Positions 11,762 through 22,774 of a stretch of DNA of 64,000 nt are shown one piece after another; the first letter of the stretch is position 1, and each line of letters begins with the position of its first letter. A model generated the notes under the pieces. It did no database searches, had not been told where the DNA came from, and worked only from the letters and a program-made list of their open reading frames with translations. The translations under genes and the position numbers were made by a program. The DNA lies in assembly GCF_000499845.2 (NCBI RefSeq), contig NC_023749.2:44147608-44211607 (forward strand), given 5' to 3'. The DNA comes from Phaseolus vulgaris. Lineage: Eukaryota > Streptophyta > Magnoliopsida > Fabales > Fabaceae.

Positions 11762-14700
11762 TTATATGTAAATTCCTTCACTGTGGTCTTTACGGGTTGC
11801 ATGTACATCATCAAGTACATCGTCATCTTTATTAGTTATCATTGGTGTGAATGAACGAGTTTCGCCATATTCAATATCATCTATGGCTTCCCCTTGTTTT
11901 TTCCCGTGTAAAACGACATACCAATGTTCTGACGTAGGATCTTTCACGTAGAAAACCTGAGATGCTTGTTGAACCATTATAAATGGCTCATCTCGATACC
12001 CTATCTTTCGAAAGTCCACTAGTGTGAATCCTGATTCATCAATTTTAACCCCACTTTTATTGTCAACCCATTTACACTTGAAAACTGGAACGAAAAACTT
12101 AGTGTAGTCAATCTCCCATATCTCTTCTATAAACCCATAGTATGCCATTGATCCAAGTACTGGATTTGTATCTTTCGAAGTCAAAAACTGCATTGACTCG
12201 GCTTCAAGAGTAACACCAGAATTTTGAATTGTACTCTTTTCATCCATGGACTTCGTGTAAAATATACAATTATTCACTTCGTACGCTGTACATGAGATGA
12301 CATCAAACTTCAATCCAGCAGCCAACCAAGTTAAGGTCTCTGATGCCGTTGAATCCTTGAACACCTCATCTTTAAACCAAGGCATGAAAGTTCTATTATG
12401 TTCCATCAAGACCCATTTCTCTGCTTGTCTTGGGTTATTTGCCTTCACAATGACTTTATGAGCTTCTATGTAAGGTACAACTTCATCTGTGTTATTCAAT
12501 ATGTACAAATGTGCTTGCAAGACTTCTGATCGAGATTTGCTTACAATATTCACACCACGTAAACATTTAGTTGTAGAACGCCTGTGGTGCCATGAATTAG
12601 CTGGAACACCTATTGGATTTGCTTTTGTCATGTACTCTGAACAAAATTCAATACTTTCTTCAGCTATGTACCTTTCAATCATTGAAGCCTCTGGACGATA
12701 ATGATTTTTCACATAACCTTTCAAAATTTTCATATACCGCTCAACAGGATACATCCATCTTAAGTACACTGGTCCACACAATCTAACCTCTCTTACCAGA
12801 TGCACCACTAGATGAACCATGATGTCAAAAAAAGACGGAGGAAAAAACATTTCCAATTCACACAAGATAACAACAATTTCATTTTGAAGTTCATCTAGTT
12901 TTGAGGGATCAATGACTTTACAACAGATGGAAGAGAAGAATGAGCACAAACGGGTTATGGTGTGTCTAACATTTTTTGGTAAGATCCCACGGATAGCTAC
13001 CGGCAACAACTGTTGCATCAAGATGTGACAATCATGAGACTTCAACCCAATTAACTTCAAATCTTGCATTGACACTAGGCTCTTCACATTTGAGGAATGT
13101 CCTTGTGGCACTTTCACACCCTTTAGACATTGACAAAAACTAATTTTTTCATCTTTTGACATTGTGTAACAGGCTGGGGGCAAATATGTACGCTTACCCA
13201 TTTCTATGGGTGCCAACTCGCCGCGTATGTTCATCTCAATCAAATCTAAACGAGCATTTAGACCATCCTTCGTCTTCCCGTTAATGTTAAGAAGTGTACC
13301 AATTAAGCTATCACACACATTCTTCTCAACATGCATTACATCTATACAATGTCTGACTTCTAACCTCGACCAGTACGGAAGATCAAAGAAGATTGATTTC
13401 TTCTTCCAAATATTTGTCACGGATGACTTTTTTTTGGACTTACCAAAGGTGTGGTCTATGTTATTTACCTTTTGGTAAACCTCAACACCGGTTAATGGAG
13501 TTGGTGGACCACTACCCTCTTGGTGTCCATTAAAGGCTTTTTTCAACCTCCGGTAAGGATGATGACTTCTAAGAAACCTCCGATGCCGAAGATATACTGT
13601 TTTCCTTCCATGTTTCAATTGTTGAGAAGCAGTGTCTTCTTCGCATATTGGACACGCTTTGTGACCCTTAACACTATAACCTGATAAGTTACCATATGCC
13701 GGAAAGTCATTGATGGTGCAAAATAACATGGCATGAAGCTTGAAAGTTTCATTAGCAAATCCGTCAAATACTTCGACACCCTGGTCCCACATTAACTTCA
13801 AATCTTCAATTAGGGGACTTAGATAAACATCAATATCATTCCCTGGTTGTTTCGGACCGGATATCATCATAGACAACATCATGTATTTTCGCTTCATGCA
13901 CAATCCAGGAGGTAAGTTGTAAATAACTAGTAATACAGGCCATGAACTGTGATTTGTACTCATATTACCAAACGGATTCATTCCGTCTGTAACTAAACCA
14001 AGTCGGATATTTCTTGATTCTTTACCAAATTCTGGAAAGTCATCATCAAATTTCTTCCATTGAATAGAATCAGCTGGATGTCGGTACATGCCATCGCATT
14101 TCCTCTCATCTGCATGCCATCTAAGATTCTTAGCATCGTCTGGGTTTGCAAACAAATGCTTCATCCTTGGAATGATGGGAAGATACCACATAACCTTCAT
14201 TGGGGGTCCATGCTTTTCCATGTCATCAATAGAATCATCATCTTTTTATTTCAACTTATAACGTGATAAACCACACCTCGGACAACTTTTCAACAATTCA
14301 AAATCTTTCCGGTATAATATACAATCATTAGGACATGCATGTATCTTTTTGTACTCCATACCCATTGGACAAAGAATCTTTTTGGCCTCGTAATTACGAT
14401 TAGGTAGACTATTTCCCTCTGGAAGCATATCCTTCAACAGCTGGAGCAATTCCGTGAAGCTTTTATCAGTCCATCCGTTTATTGCCTTCAAATTCATCAA
14501 TCTTAACACCGCCGACAACCGTGTGAAGTTAGTTGATCCAGGATACAAAGGAGTTTCTGCATCTTTTGACATACTTTCATATCCATGCGCTTTTGCAAAA
14601 CACTCAGCTCCCACATCACGAATCATGTCCTCCAATCGATCATCATCTCCATCATCGTGTACTGTTTCATCCATGGTAGAACCCACATATTCCTCAGTTA

Positions 14701-14962
14701 CGGAAACACGTGGTAAATTTAATAATTCACCATGCCATGTCCAAGTTGTATAAGATCGAAGAAACCCATCACACAGCAGGTGTTCCCTCATGATATTCAC
14801 ATCCAGTATCCTTCCATTCAAACAGTTAACGCACGGACACCTGATCTTTGCTCCATCATGACCACTAATAATCGCGTTACGCTGCACAAATTGTATAAAT
14901 TCCTCTACTCCCCTTTCGTACTCATCACTTATACGAACAGCATTAATCCAACTTCGATCCAT
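11762..14962 (-). pseudogene. CACTA TNP2-type transposase, one in-frame stop
   Basis: Frame of about 1067 codons from ATG 14962 to the stop at 11762, interrupted only by TAA at 14246-14248 in a run of A (KLK*KDDD). N-terminus: transposase-associated domain with CPCVNCLNGR. Next comes the TNP2 catalytic region (MKVMWYLPIIPRMKHLFA; TDGMNPFGNMS; WPVLLVIYNLPPGLCMK; FPAYGNLSGYSVKGHKACPIC). Then come the DUF4218-like part (LPVAIRGILP; VHLVREVRLCGPVYLRWMYP) and the DUF4216-like part (GFTLVDF; FIMVQQASQVFYVKDP). It would cut and join the element ends. One AAA-to-TAA change would account for the break; otherwise it is remarkably intact. Confidence 0.9.
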
Positions 14963-15780
14963 TATATATTCTGGAATATAGTTAGGATTTTCTAATAATT
15001 AGTATTCTATTCAATCTCACACATTTGCCGAGGGTCGAACACCCCCGGACTCAATCCAAACACGATATTTCTATTCTAAAAGTAACAATAACTAACATAA
15101 CATAAAACTTTTATTAAAATGTAATTAACAACTAACTAAATATATAATATAAATTTAAGAAAATAGAAATTATATAATACAAAAATTCAAAATACACACA
15201 AATATATAAATTATTAGTTATTAGTTATAAATTCCAAGTTGTATTAGTTATTAATTAAATATATATTATAATACAGAAAAATAACAATTCAAAATATTAA
15301 ATATAAATTTAAAATATTAAATATAAATTTAAAATATTAAATATAAATTCAAAATATTAAATATAAATTAAATACAACACCAACCTTTAGGTTGATGGTG
15401 ATCGGAGTGGCGCAGGCGGTGATCGGAGAGGCACAAAACGAAGACGAGGACGAAGACGAAGACGAAGGCGCAGCGGTGGCGGAAGTTTTCGACTATGACA
15501 GTGGCAGTGGCGGAGCTGAAAAAACCGGCGAACCCAATAGAACAGTAACCACCTATATGACAAAAACGAGTTAGGAAACGAAATGACAATGCCAAGGAAG
15601 TGAATAATGACAATGACAAAAACGAAAACGAAAACAAACGTTGGAGCGGAAGAGCGGAGAAGCTGAAACTTACAATGCAAAGGGAGAGCTGAAACAGAAG
15701 ACGAAACGTTGAAACGAAGAGCGGAGAAGACGAAAGTGAAAGTGAAAACTAGTGGCGCGCTTCAATTTTTAGGGTAAAAT
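14963..15780. other. CACTA 5' region upstream of transposase
   Basis: Holds the likely promoter and leader of the minus-strand transposase. It is AT-rich with a 20-bp tandem repeat (15289-15369), then a GC-richer purine-strand stretch (15400-15740) full of GACGAAGACGAA units that yields ORFs on several frames. None resembles a known protein and I treat them as chance. Confidence 0.5.
15289..15369. repeat. 20-bp tandem repeat, four copies
   Basis: Unit AAAATATTAAATATAAATTT, nearly perfect; the last copies read TTC for TTT. It lies inside the CACTA element upstream of the transposase. Confidence 0.85.
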
Positions 15781-15990
15781 TGATTTACAAATGCGGTTCT
15801 AGGGTAAGACCGCATTTGTAAATCAATTAAAATGATTTACAAATGCGGTCTTTACTATGACCGCATTTGTAAATCATTCTGAATTGAATTACAAATGCGG
15901 TCTTACCATAGAACCGCATTTGTAAGTCAATTTAATTACAAAAATGCCACCGCATTTTTTACAAATGCGTTTAAGCGCAAAGCCGCACTA
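15781..15990. repeat. CACTA right subterminal repeat region
   Basis: About seven copies of ACAAATGCGGT(C/T) or its complement, three of them as head-to-head pairs with a 10-15-bp spacer, plus degenerate copies near the end. Same motif as at the left end. Confidence 0.85.
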
Positions 15991-16135
15991 AATAAGGGGT
16001 CGTTGTTTTCATATTTTGTACTAGTGAGAGTAAACCGTCCATGGCTGCTACAAAACATGTCACCAACACATACATTGTTATCTTACTTTCGTATTGTCTT
16101 CCATTTTCTAAAGTAGCAAAAGTTCCACCAGCCAT

Positions 16136-16983
16136 CTCTTAAAATTTTATATTTTAAGTGGATATTTATATGTCTCAACTTTCCTTTCTTTTTCTACATT
16201 CTCATGTTCAGTAATAACTTATTTTATAATATAAAATATGCTAATAATATCAATGAGTTATATCAATGAAATAACTTCTCCAACAATATTATATCTTTTA
16301 AGTAATTTAATTATCTATCATGCTATTAATATCCTAATTTATGTGTATTGTTGGTTCAGTTAGAACTAATATGTTATTTTAAGAATTTAAGACATGTTTT
16401 ATAAAAAATAGTTTATTTTGACCATTAATTAGTGATGTAATCTACTTATAATTTAAGGAATATTAACTAACAATCAATTTATATTTTCATATTTATTAAT
16501 ATTGTGTTCATAAATACTTATAAAAAAATATAAGGTTATAACATGTAAAAAAAACAGCACCAATTACATGTAAATCAATATAGTGGGATTGAGATTTTGA
16601 ATATGGTAGGAAAAGTTTGTATACACAATTTACTTAAGACGGAAATGAGTATTTTTCATTTGTCTCTAATATAAGGAAACATGTATATTAGACTTCTAGT
16701 TGGTGACCAACCACATTTTCTATTGGATAGATGTATTTTATTGATAAAGTAGTACTTTCACTTGTATATATTTCAACTCTTCTTCCCATGTTTATATGCT
16801 TATTTTTCTTCCACCATTTTCTATAGTTTCTTATTCATGTAAAACTGTCATGCATAACCATCCACTAATAAATCAAGGTTTGTGGCATCATGAACTGTGA
16901 TTCTAGTAAGAAAAGAGCCAACAAAGTTTATTTTGGTTACAGAAAACATTGAAATAGTAGAAAGCATAACATAACATTGATCA
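16136..16983. other. Intergenic: STP upstream region and 3' flank of the next gene
   Basis: Noncoding AT-rich DNA. It should contain the promoter of the broken sugar-transporter gene (start at 16135) and the 3' UTR of the gene ending at 16984. I see no decisive promoter element. Confidence 0.4.
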
Positions 16984-17537
<554 letters not shown>

Positions 17538-17577
17538 GTCTCTTCTCAATGTCGATTCTGTACAAGGAAGGTCGTTT

Positions 17578-17591
17578 GTATATATATATAG
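17578..17591 (-). promoter_or_regulatory. Probable TATA box of the phytohormone-binding-like gene
   Basis: A TATATATATATA run lies about 41-54 bp upstream of ATG 17537 on the minus strand. The position implies a very short leader. Alternating TA runs are also common by chance here. Confidence 0.5.
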
Positions 17592-17688
17592 ACACTTTAG
17601 TTGGCATCACGTTAACTCGAAAATGAAATATAATGTTTTATTAATAAAAGAGTTTATAAAATGAAAGTATGAAAAGTGTCAAATAAAT

Positions 17689-17711
17689 TTATATATATAT
17701 ATATATATATT
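17689..17711. repeat. TA microsatellite
   Basis: Uninterrupted (TA) run of about 11 units. Confidence 0.85.
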
Positions 17712-17786
17712 AGTAGTAGTGTAGTTTTTTTGAGTAATTTTATCCCAAAATTATCAGAACTGATAGATCTGATAAAATTAAAGTAC

Positions 17787-18093
17787 AAGTTATCGACTCT
17801 GCTACGCTGAGGAAGTGGACTTTGGTCTCTACACTTTTATGTTTGATTTGTGCCCAAGTTTTGCATAAAAGAAGTGGACTTTGGTCTCTACACTTTTATG
17901 TTTGATTTGTGCCCAAGTTTTGGATAAAAGCTTAGGCTTGGTTAGTTATTATGCAGGGTTTTTTTTAGTTTTTGTTTTTATCATGCTTTTTAGACTAGCG
18001 GTTGGTGTTTGTATCAGGATTGAGATATCTCTGAAATATCATCTTTCATTTATTTTAATTCTTTGCTGATAAAAAAAAAATAAGTTATCGACT
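17787..18093 (+). mobile_element. 5'-truncated LINE tail, copy 1, with 12-bp target duplication
   Basis: The segment 17799-18081 ends in TTTGCTGATAAAAAAAAAA, a plant LINE 3' end. It is flanked by AAGTTATCGACT at 17787-17798 and 18082-18093. No coding sequence remains. Copy 1 contains an internal tandem duplication of 59 bp (units starting 17812 and 17871) that copy 2 at 22529 lacks. Confidence 0.8.
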
Positions 18094-18104
18094 TTTTTAA
18101 AAAT

Positions 18105-18125
18105 TTTAGGATTTAGGGTTTAGGT
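18105..18125 (+). repeat. Three telomere-like heptamers
   Basis: TTTAGGA TTTAGGG TTTAGGT lie between the LINE tail and the truncated 5' LTR. TTTAGGG is the usual plant telomere repeat. Two units are imperfect. Confidence 0.7.
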
Positions 18126-18126
18126 G

Positions 18127-18366
18127 TGTTTAACATCCTGCAAGTTAGCTTTTTCTGTTATTGAATAAGTCTCCATATTTTTAGGGATTTAATTATTCTG
18201 TTTTAACCACTGGTTGGTTTGTTACCATATTTATTTCCTGTTTTTTAGAACAACTTTGTTCATTCTCGTACAACTTTGTTCGTTCTTGTACAAATACATA
18301 GCTTTCTAGCTTTAATATATCATCTTAGTTGATCAATCAAATATTTGTTTTGTTTTAAGACTAACA
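18127..18366 (+). repeat. 5' LTR (lacks first 13 bp)
   Basis: Begins TGTTTAACATCC and ends GACTAACA. Compared with the 3' copy it lacks TGTTAGAATAATC at its start, replaced by telomere-like filler. Confidence 0.88.
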
Positions 18367-18367
18367 A

Positions 18368-18383
18368 ATTGGTATCTAAGAGC
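18368..18383 (+). other. Primer-binding site
   Basis: ATTGGTATCTAAGAGC, two bases after the LTR, resembles the complement of the initiator methionine tRNA 3' end used by plant copia elements. Confidence 0.7.
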
Positions 18384-18412
18384 ACTTTTCTTAAGGGATC
18401 CGTGAGGTCAAA

Positions 18413-19744
18413 ATGGAAGGAGAATCAAGTTTTTCAGCTATTGCACCACCAGTCTTCGATGGAGAAAATTATCAAATGTGGGCAATTCGTATGGAGACTT
18501 ATCTGGAGGCTTTGGATCTTTGGGAAGCAGTAGAAGAGGATTACGAAGTTCCTCCACTTCCAACAAATCCTACTGTTGCACAAATCAAAGCACAGAAGGA
18601 GAAAAAAACCAGAAAATCAAAGGCAAAAGCTTGTCTATTTGCAGTTGTATCTCAAATGATCTTCACACGAATAATGTCCCTCAAAACAGCAAAGGAAATT
18701 TGGGATTACCTCAAGGATGAATTTGCAGGAGATGAGAGGATTCGTGGAATGAAAGTTCTGAATTTAATTCGGGATTTCGAGTTGCAGAAGATGAAGGAAT
18801 CCGAGTCAGTGAAGGAGTACTCTGACAGACTTCTCAGCATTGCCAATAAGGTGAGATTACTTGGTTCTGTGTTTATTGACTCTAGGATTGTTGAAAAGCT
18901 GCTGGTCACTGTTCCTGAGAAGTTTGAAGCCACCATTACTACTCTGGAGAACACCAAAGACCTGTCAAAAATCTCTCTTACAGAGCTCTTGAATGCTTTA
19001 CAAGCACAAGAGCAAAGAAGGTCTATGAGGCAAGAAGGGGTGATTGAAGGAGCTTTACCTGTCAAGCATCAAGACAACAACTGGTACAAAAAGAAGAAAA
19101 ACTTCAAAAAGGAAGGAGGTTCCAAAAAATCCTACCCACCTTGCCGCCACTGTGAGAAGAAAGGTCATCCACCATACAAGTGTTGGAGAAGACCCGATGC
19201 CAAATGCTCCAAATGCAATCAACTTGGACATGAAGCTGTGATCTGCAAAGTCAAAGGTCAAGTGCAAGAAGTAGATGCACAGGTTGTTGGTCAAGAAGAA
19301 GATCAATTGTTCGTGGTCACTTGTTTCTTAAGTAGAGAATCAAGTGAGAGCTGGTTGATTGACAGTGGGTGCACAAATCATATGACATATGACAAGGAGC
19401 TTTTCGAAGAATTAAAAAACACTGAAGTTAAGAGAGTGAGAATTGGAAATGGTAAACTCTTGGAAGTCAAGGGAAAAGGCACAGTAGCAATAGCAAGCTA
19501 TGAAGGTACAAAATTTGTTTCAGATGTTTTATTTGTACCTAAAATTGATCAAAATCTCTTAAGTGTTGGCCAGCTACTTGATAAAGGCTATAAAGTGTTG
19601 TTTGAGAATAAACAGTGCTTGATTAGAGATGCTAGTGGCAAAGACTTGTTCAATGTCAAAATGAAAGGAAAAAGCTTTGCTTTAAATCCAATGGAGAAAG
19701 AACAAATGGCCTTCAAGTCCAGAGCTAGTGCCACTGAGATTTGA
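18413..19744 (+). pseudogene. copia gag and protease, ends at a nonsense codon
   Basis: Open for 443 codons. The N-terminal copia gag has FDGENYQMWAIRMETYLEA and the middle part EIWDYLKDEFAG. Two adjacent CCHC knuckles follow (CRHCEKKGHPPYKC, CSKCNQLGHEAVIC). The protease has WLIDSGCTNHMT with the DSG active site, and QNLLSVGQLL follows. The frame stops at TGA 19742-19744 exactly where the integrase motif WHKRLGH should begin (I*HKRLGH), so TGG became TGA. Apart from that codon the reading continues in the same frame. Confidence 0.9.
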
Positions 19745-20901
19745 CACAAAAGACTTGGGCACTTTCATCATCAAGGATTGTTTCAGATGCAATCAAAGAA
19801 GCTGGTTGAAGGACTTGCAGACATTGATGATAATATTCCTCCTTGTCATGCCTGCAATTTTGGGAAGCAACACAGGCAACCTTTCCCTAAACAAGCTTGG
19901 AGAGCTTCAAAATAGCTGCAGTTGGTGCACACTGATTTGTGTGGTCCTCAGAGAACACCTTCATTAAATGGTAACCTCTACTACATTATTTTTATTGATG
20001 ATCTAACAAGAATGTGCTGGATTTTCATGTTGAAACAAAAGTCAGAGGTTCCCAATATATTCTGGAAATTCAAAACCAGAGTTGAAAATGAAAGTGGATG
20101 CTCAATTCAGATTATAAGGTCTGACAATGGCAAAGAATACACCTCTGATGCTTTCAACAAATTTTGTGAAGAAGCTGGAATTCAACATCAATTAACAACA
20201 CCATATACTCCTCAACAGAATGGTGTTAGTGAAAGGAAGAACAGATTCATTATGGAGATGACAAGGTGTATGCTCCATGAAAAGAATCTTCCAAAAGAAT
20301 TTTGGGGGGAGGCAGCAAACACTGCTGTATTCCTACAAAATCGAATTTCTACAAAAGCCTTGAAAGATCTAACACCATATGAAGCTTGGTATGGCTACAA
20401 ACCTTCTTTGAAATTTCTTAAAATATTTGGTTGTCTTTGCTTCACATATATTCCACAGGTCAAGCGTGATAAGCTTGATAAAAAAAAGCATAAGCAGGCA
20501 TCTTTGTTGGATATAGCACTGTATCCAAAGCTTACAAAAAATTTCAGCCACAAACTGGTCGTGTGATTGTAAGCAGAGATGTTCATTTTGTTGAAAATGA
20601 GCAATGGGATTGGGAAAGTTCAACTAAGGTGAATCAAAGTCCAAATGCTCCAAACAGTTCAACCCTTGAGAGCATGACTAAAGAATCTGAAGATGATGCT
20701 GCAGTTGATGATGCACCTGTCAGAGGAACAAGACTGTTGTCTGACATCTATCAAAGGTGCAATGTAGCTGTTTGTGAGCCTGCAGGATTTCATGATGCAA
20801 AAAACAGTCAACACTGGATGGCTGCAATGCAGGAGGAGCTTTCTATGATTGAGAAAAATAATTGGAGTAAGATGGGTTTTCAGAACCAAGCTAAGTCTTG
20901 A
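19745..20901 (+). pseudogene. copia integrase region, broken
   Basis: Continues gag-protease in frame: HKRLGHFHHQG and CHACNFGKQHRQPF form the HHCC zinc site. A second stop, TAG at about 19912, lies just before LQLVHTDLCGPQ. The core has HTDLCGP, IDDLTRMCW and RSDNGKEYTSDAF, with QQNGVSERKNR. Near 20480-20560 the frame shifts; the next open piece (20563) has VSRDVHFVENEQWDW. At about 20865 a short deletion shifts it again, ahead of the RT. Confidence 0.88.
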
Positions 20902-22264
20902 TGGTTCTATCAACAAATTCAAAGCAAGACTTGTTGTGAAAGGATATGCACAAGTTTTTGGTGTTGATTATTCAGAGACATTTGCACCTGTTGCCCGGCT
21001 TGACACTGTAAGATTGTTGCTTGCTCTTGCTGCTCAAAGGAGCTGGAAAGTATACCATTTGGATGTTAAATCTGCATTCTTAAATGGAGATTTACAAGAA
21101 GAAATTTTTGTTGAACAACCTGAAGGCTTTGTGAATGAGGGCAATGAAAATAAAGTCTACTTTCTGAAAAAGGCTTTATATGGATTAAAGCAGGCTCCAC
21201 GAGCCTGGTACAGTAAGGTTGATGATCATCTGGTGCACCTTGGCTTTCATAAAAGCCAATCTGAACTCACATTGTATGTCAAACATCAAGGTACAAATAT
21301 TTTGGTCATTTCTCTTTATGTGGATGACATGTTAGTTACAGGAAGCAATGTTGAAGAAATCAATTGGTTCAAACTGGAAATGAAAAAGGTCTTCGAAATG
21401 ACAGATCTTGGTCTTATGTCATACTTTCTTGGCATTGAGATCAAACAGAATCAAGATGAAGTTTTCTTAAGTCAAAGAAAATATGCAAAGGAGATACTCA
21501 AGAAATTTCTTATGGAAAATTGCAAAACTGTGAACACTCCCATGAATCAAAAGGAGAAGCTAATCAAAGATGATGGTTCTGACAAGGTTAATGAATCTGA
21601 GTTTAGAAGTTTGATAGGTTGTCTGATGTACTTAACAGCAACCAGACCTGACATCCTAAATGTTGTGAGTATTCTTTCAAGGTTCATGCATTGTCCAAAC
21701 GAAACACATATGATAGCTGCAAAAAGAGTTATCAGATACATCAAAGGAACTTGGAATTTTGGTGTGAAGTTTTTGAAGCTAAAAGAAATGAAGCTGATTG
21801 GTGGTTTCTCTGACAGTGACTGGGGTGGATCAATTGATGACATGAAGAGCACATCTGGTTACTGTTTCTCCCTTGGATCAGGCATGTTCTCTTGGAGCTC
21901 AAAGAAACAAGAAACTGTTGCTCAATCCACTACTGAAGCAGAATTTATTGCTGCAACAGTTGTTGTTAATCAGGCCTTATGGTTAAGAAAGATTCTCTTT
22001 GATCTAAATCTGGAACAAAAGCAAAGCACTGAAATACATGTTGATAATCAAGCTGCAATTGCAATCTCAAATAATCCAGTCTTTCATGGAAAGACAAAGC
22101 ATTTCAACATCAAGCTTTTCTTTGTTCGAGAAGTCCAGAAAAACGGTGACATAATTCTTTGTTATTGCAAATCTGAGAATCAAATTGCAGATGTCTTTAC
22201 CAAGCCTCTTCCAGTCAGCAAGTTCGAAGATTTCACAGCTAAACTGGGAGTTTGCAGCATTTAA
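20849..22264 (+). pseudogene. copia reverse transcriptase and RNase H, open but cut off from gag
   Basis: 471 open codons. RT blocks: GVRWVFRTK, FKARLVVKGYAQ, FAPVARLDTVR, VKSAFLNGDLQEE, ALYGLKQAPRAWY, active site LYVDDMLVTGS, YFLGIEI. RNase H blocks: SDSDWGG, KSTSGYCF, TTEAEFIAA, VDNQAAIAIS and ADVFTKPLP. Stop TAA at 22262. All catalytic motifs look intact; the enzyme is lost only because upstream breaks separate it from the polyprotein start. Confidence 0.92.
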
Positions 22265-22266
22265 AC

Positions 22267-22275
22267 AAGGAGGAG
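22267..22275 (+). other. Polypurine tract
   Basis: AAGGAGGAG directly before the 3' LTR start TGTTAGAATA. Confidence 0.85.
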
Positions 22276-22528
22276 TGTTAGAATAATCTGTTTAACATCC
22301 TGCAAGTTAGCTTTTTCTGTTATTGAATAAGTCTCCATATTTTTAGGGATTTAATTATTCTGTTTTAACCACTGGTTGGTTTGTTACCATATTTATTTCC
22401 TGTTTTTTAGAACAACTTTGTTCATTCTCGTACAACTTTGTTCATTCCTGTACATATACATAGCTTTCTAGCTTTAATATATCATCTTAGTTGATCAATC
22501 AAATATTTGTTTTGTTTTAAGACTAACA
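22276..22528 (+). repeat. 3' LTR
   Basis: TGTTAGAATAATCTGTTTAAC to GACTAACA, 253 bp, complete. It serves as reference for the truncated 5' copy. Confidence 0.92.
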
Positions 22529-22774
22529 GTTATCGACTCTGCTACGCTGAGGAAGTGGACTTTGGTCTCTACACTTTTATGTTTGATTTGTGCCCAAGTT
22601 TTGGATAAAAGCTTAGGCTTGGCTAGTTATTATGCAGGTTTTTTTTTTAGTTTTTGTTTTTATCATGCTTTTTAGACTAGCTGTTGGTGTTTGTATAAGG
22701 GTTGAGATATCCCTGAAATATCATCTTTAATTTATTTTAATTCTTTGCTGATAAAAAAAAATAAGTTATCGACT
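22529..22774 (+). mobile_element. LINE tail, copy 2
   Basis: Same 5'-truncated LINE 3' end as at 17787, starting directly at the 3' LTR edge with GTTATCGACT and ending GCTGATAAAAAAAAATAAGTTATCGACT. The internal 59-bp duplication is absent. Very similar to copy 1 otherwise. Confidence 0.82.

Larger units (their letters stand above)
8279..16026 (-). mobile_element. Complete CACTA (En/Spm) DNA transposon
   Basis: Left end CACTAGTGCAGATATGTAAAAC and right end, read on the other strand, CACTAGTACAAAATATGAAAAC form terminal inverted repeats. Both ends are flanked by the 3-bp target duplication AGA (8276-8278 and 16027-16029). Subterminal regions are packed with an ACAAATGCGGTC motif in both orientations. 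Inside are two minus-strand genes: a TNP2-type transposase (11762-14962) and a ten-exon gene with a Ulp1-like C-terminus (8788-11643). 7748 bp is a usual size for an autonomous CACTA element. Both genes carry one disabling change each, so it is structurally complete but probably no longer self-sufficient. Confidence 0.95.
7977..16135 (-). pseudogene. Sugar transport protein (STP/hexose-H+ symporter) gene, split by two transposons
   Basis: Two coding pieces on the minus strand belong together. Piece 1, 16135 to 16027, starts at an ATG with MAGGTFATLENG and runs through the first membrane segment to GLLSL. Piece 2, 8278 to 7977, continues in the same frame with [44 protein letters not shown] and [10 protein letters not shown], all hallmarks of plant STP monosaccharide/proton symporters of the plasma membrane. 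A CACTA element lies between them, flanked by AGA/AGA; ignoring it restores the frame. At 7977 the gene is cut again by the copia LTR, so the remaining ten or so membrane segments must lie left of the window. The order of the two insertions is not shown. The allele cannot make a transporter. Confidence 0.92.
18127..22528 (+). mobile_element. Young Ty1/copia retrotransposon with both LTRs
   Basis: 5' LTR 18127-18366 and 3' LTR 22276-22528 differ at about three positions over the shared 240 bp, so insertion is recent. The 5' LTR lacks the first 13 bp present in the 3' LTR. A primer-binding site and a polypurine tract are in place. Gag-pol has two nonsense changes, a shift and a small deletion, so this copy is defective despite its youth. 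No 5-bp target duplication is found; instead a LINE tail is repeated on both sides. Confidence 0.93.

Noticed and set aside
15368..15680. Overlapping ORFs of 60-97 codons on both strands upstream of the CACTA transposase
   Set aside because: They come from a low-complexity GACGAAGACGAA stretch; the translations are Arg/Val/Phe or Asp/Glu runs with no recognised domain.
18127..22528. Normal 5-bp target duplication for the copia element
   Set aside because: GTTAT follows the 3' LTR but is not found before the 5' LTR, where telomere-like filler lies instead.
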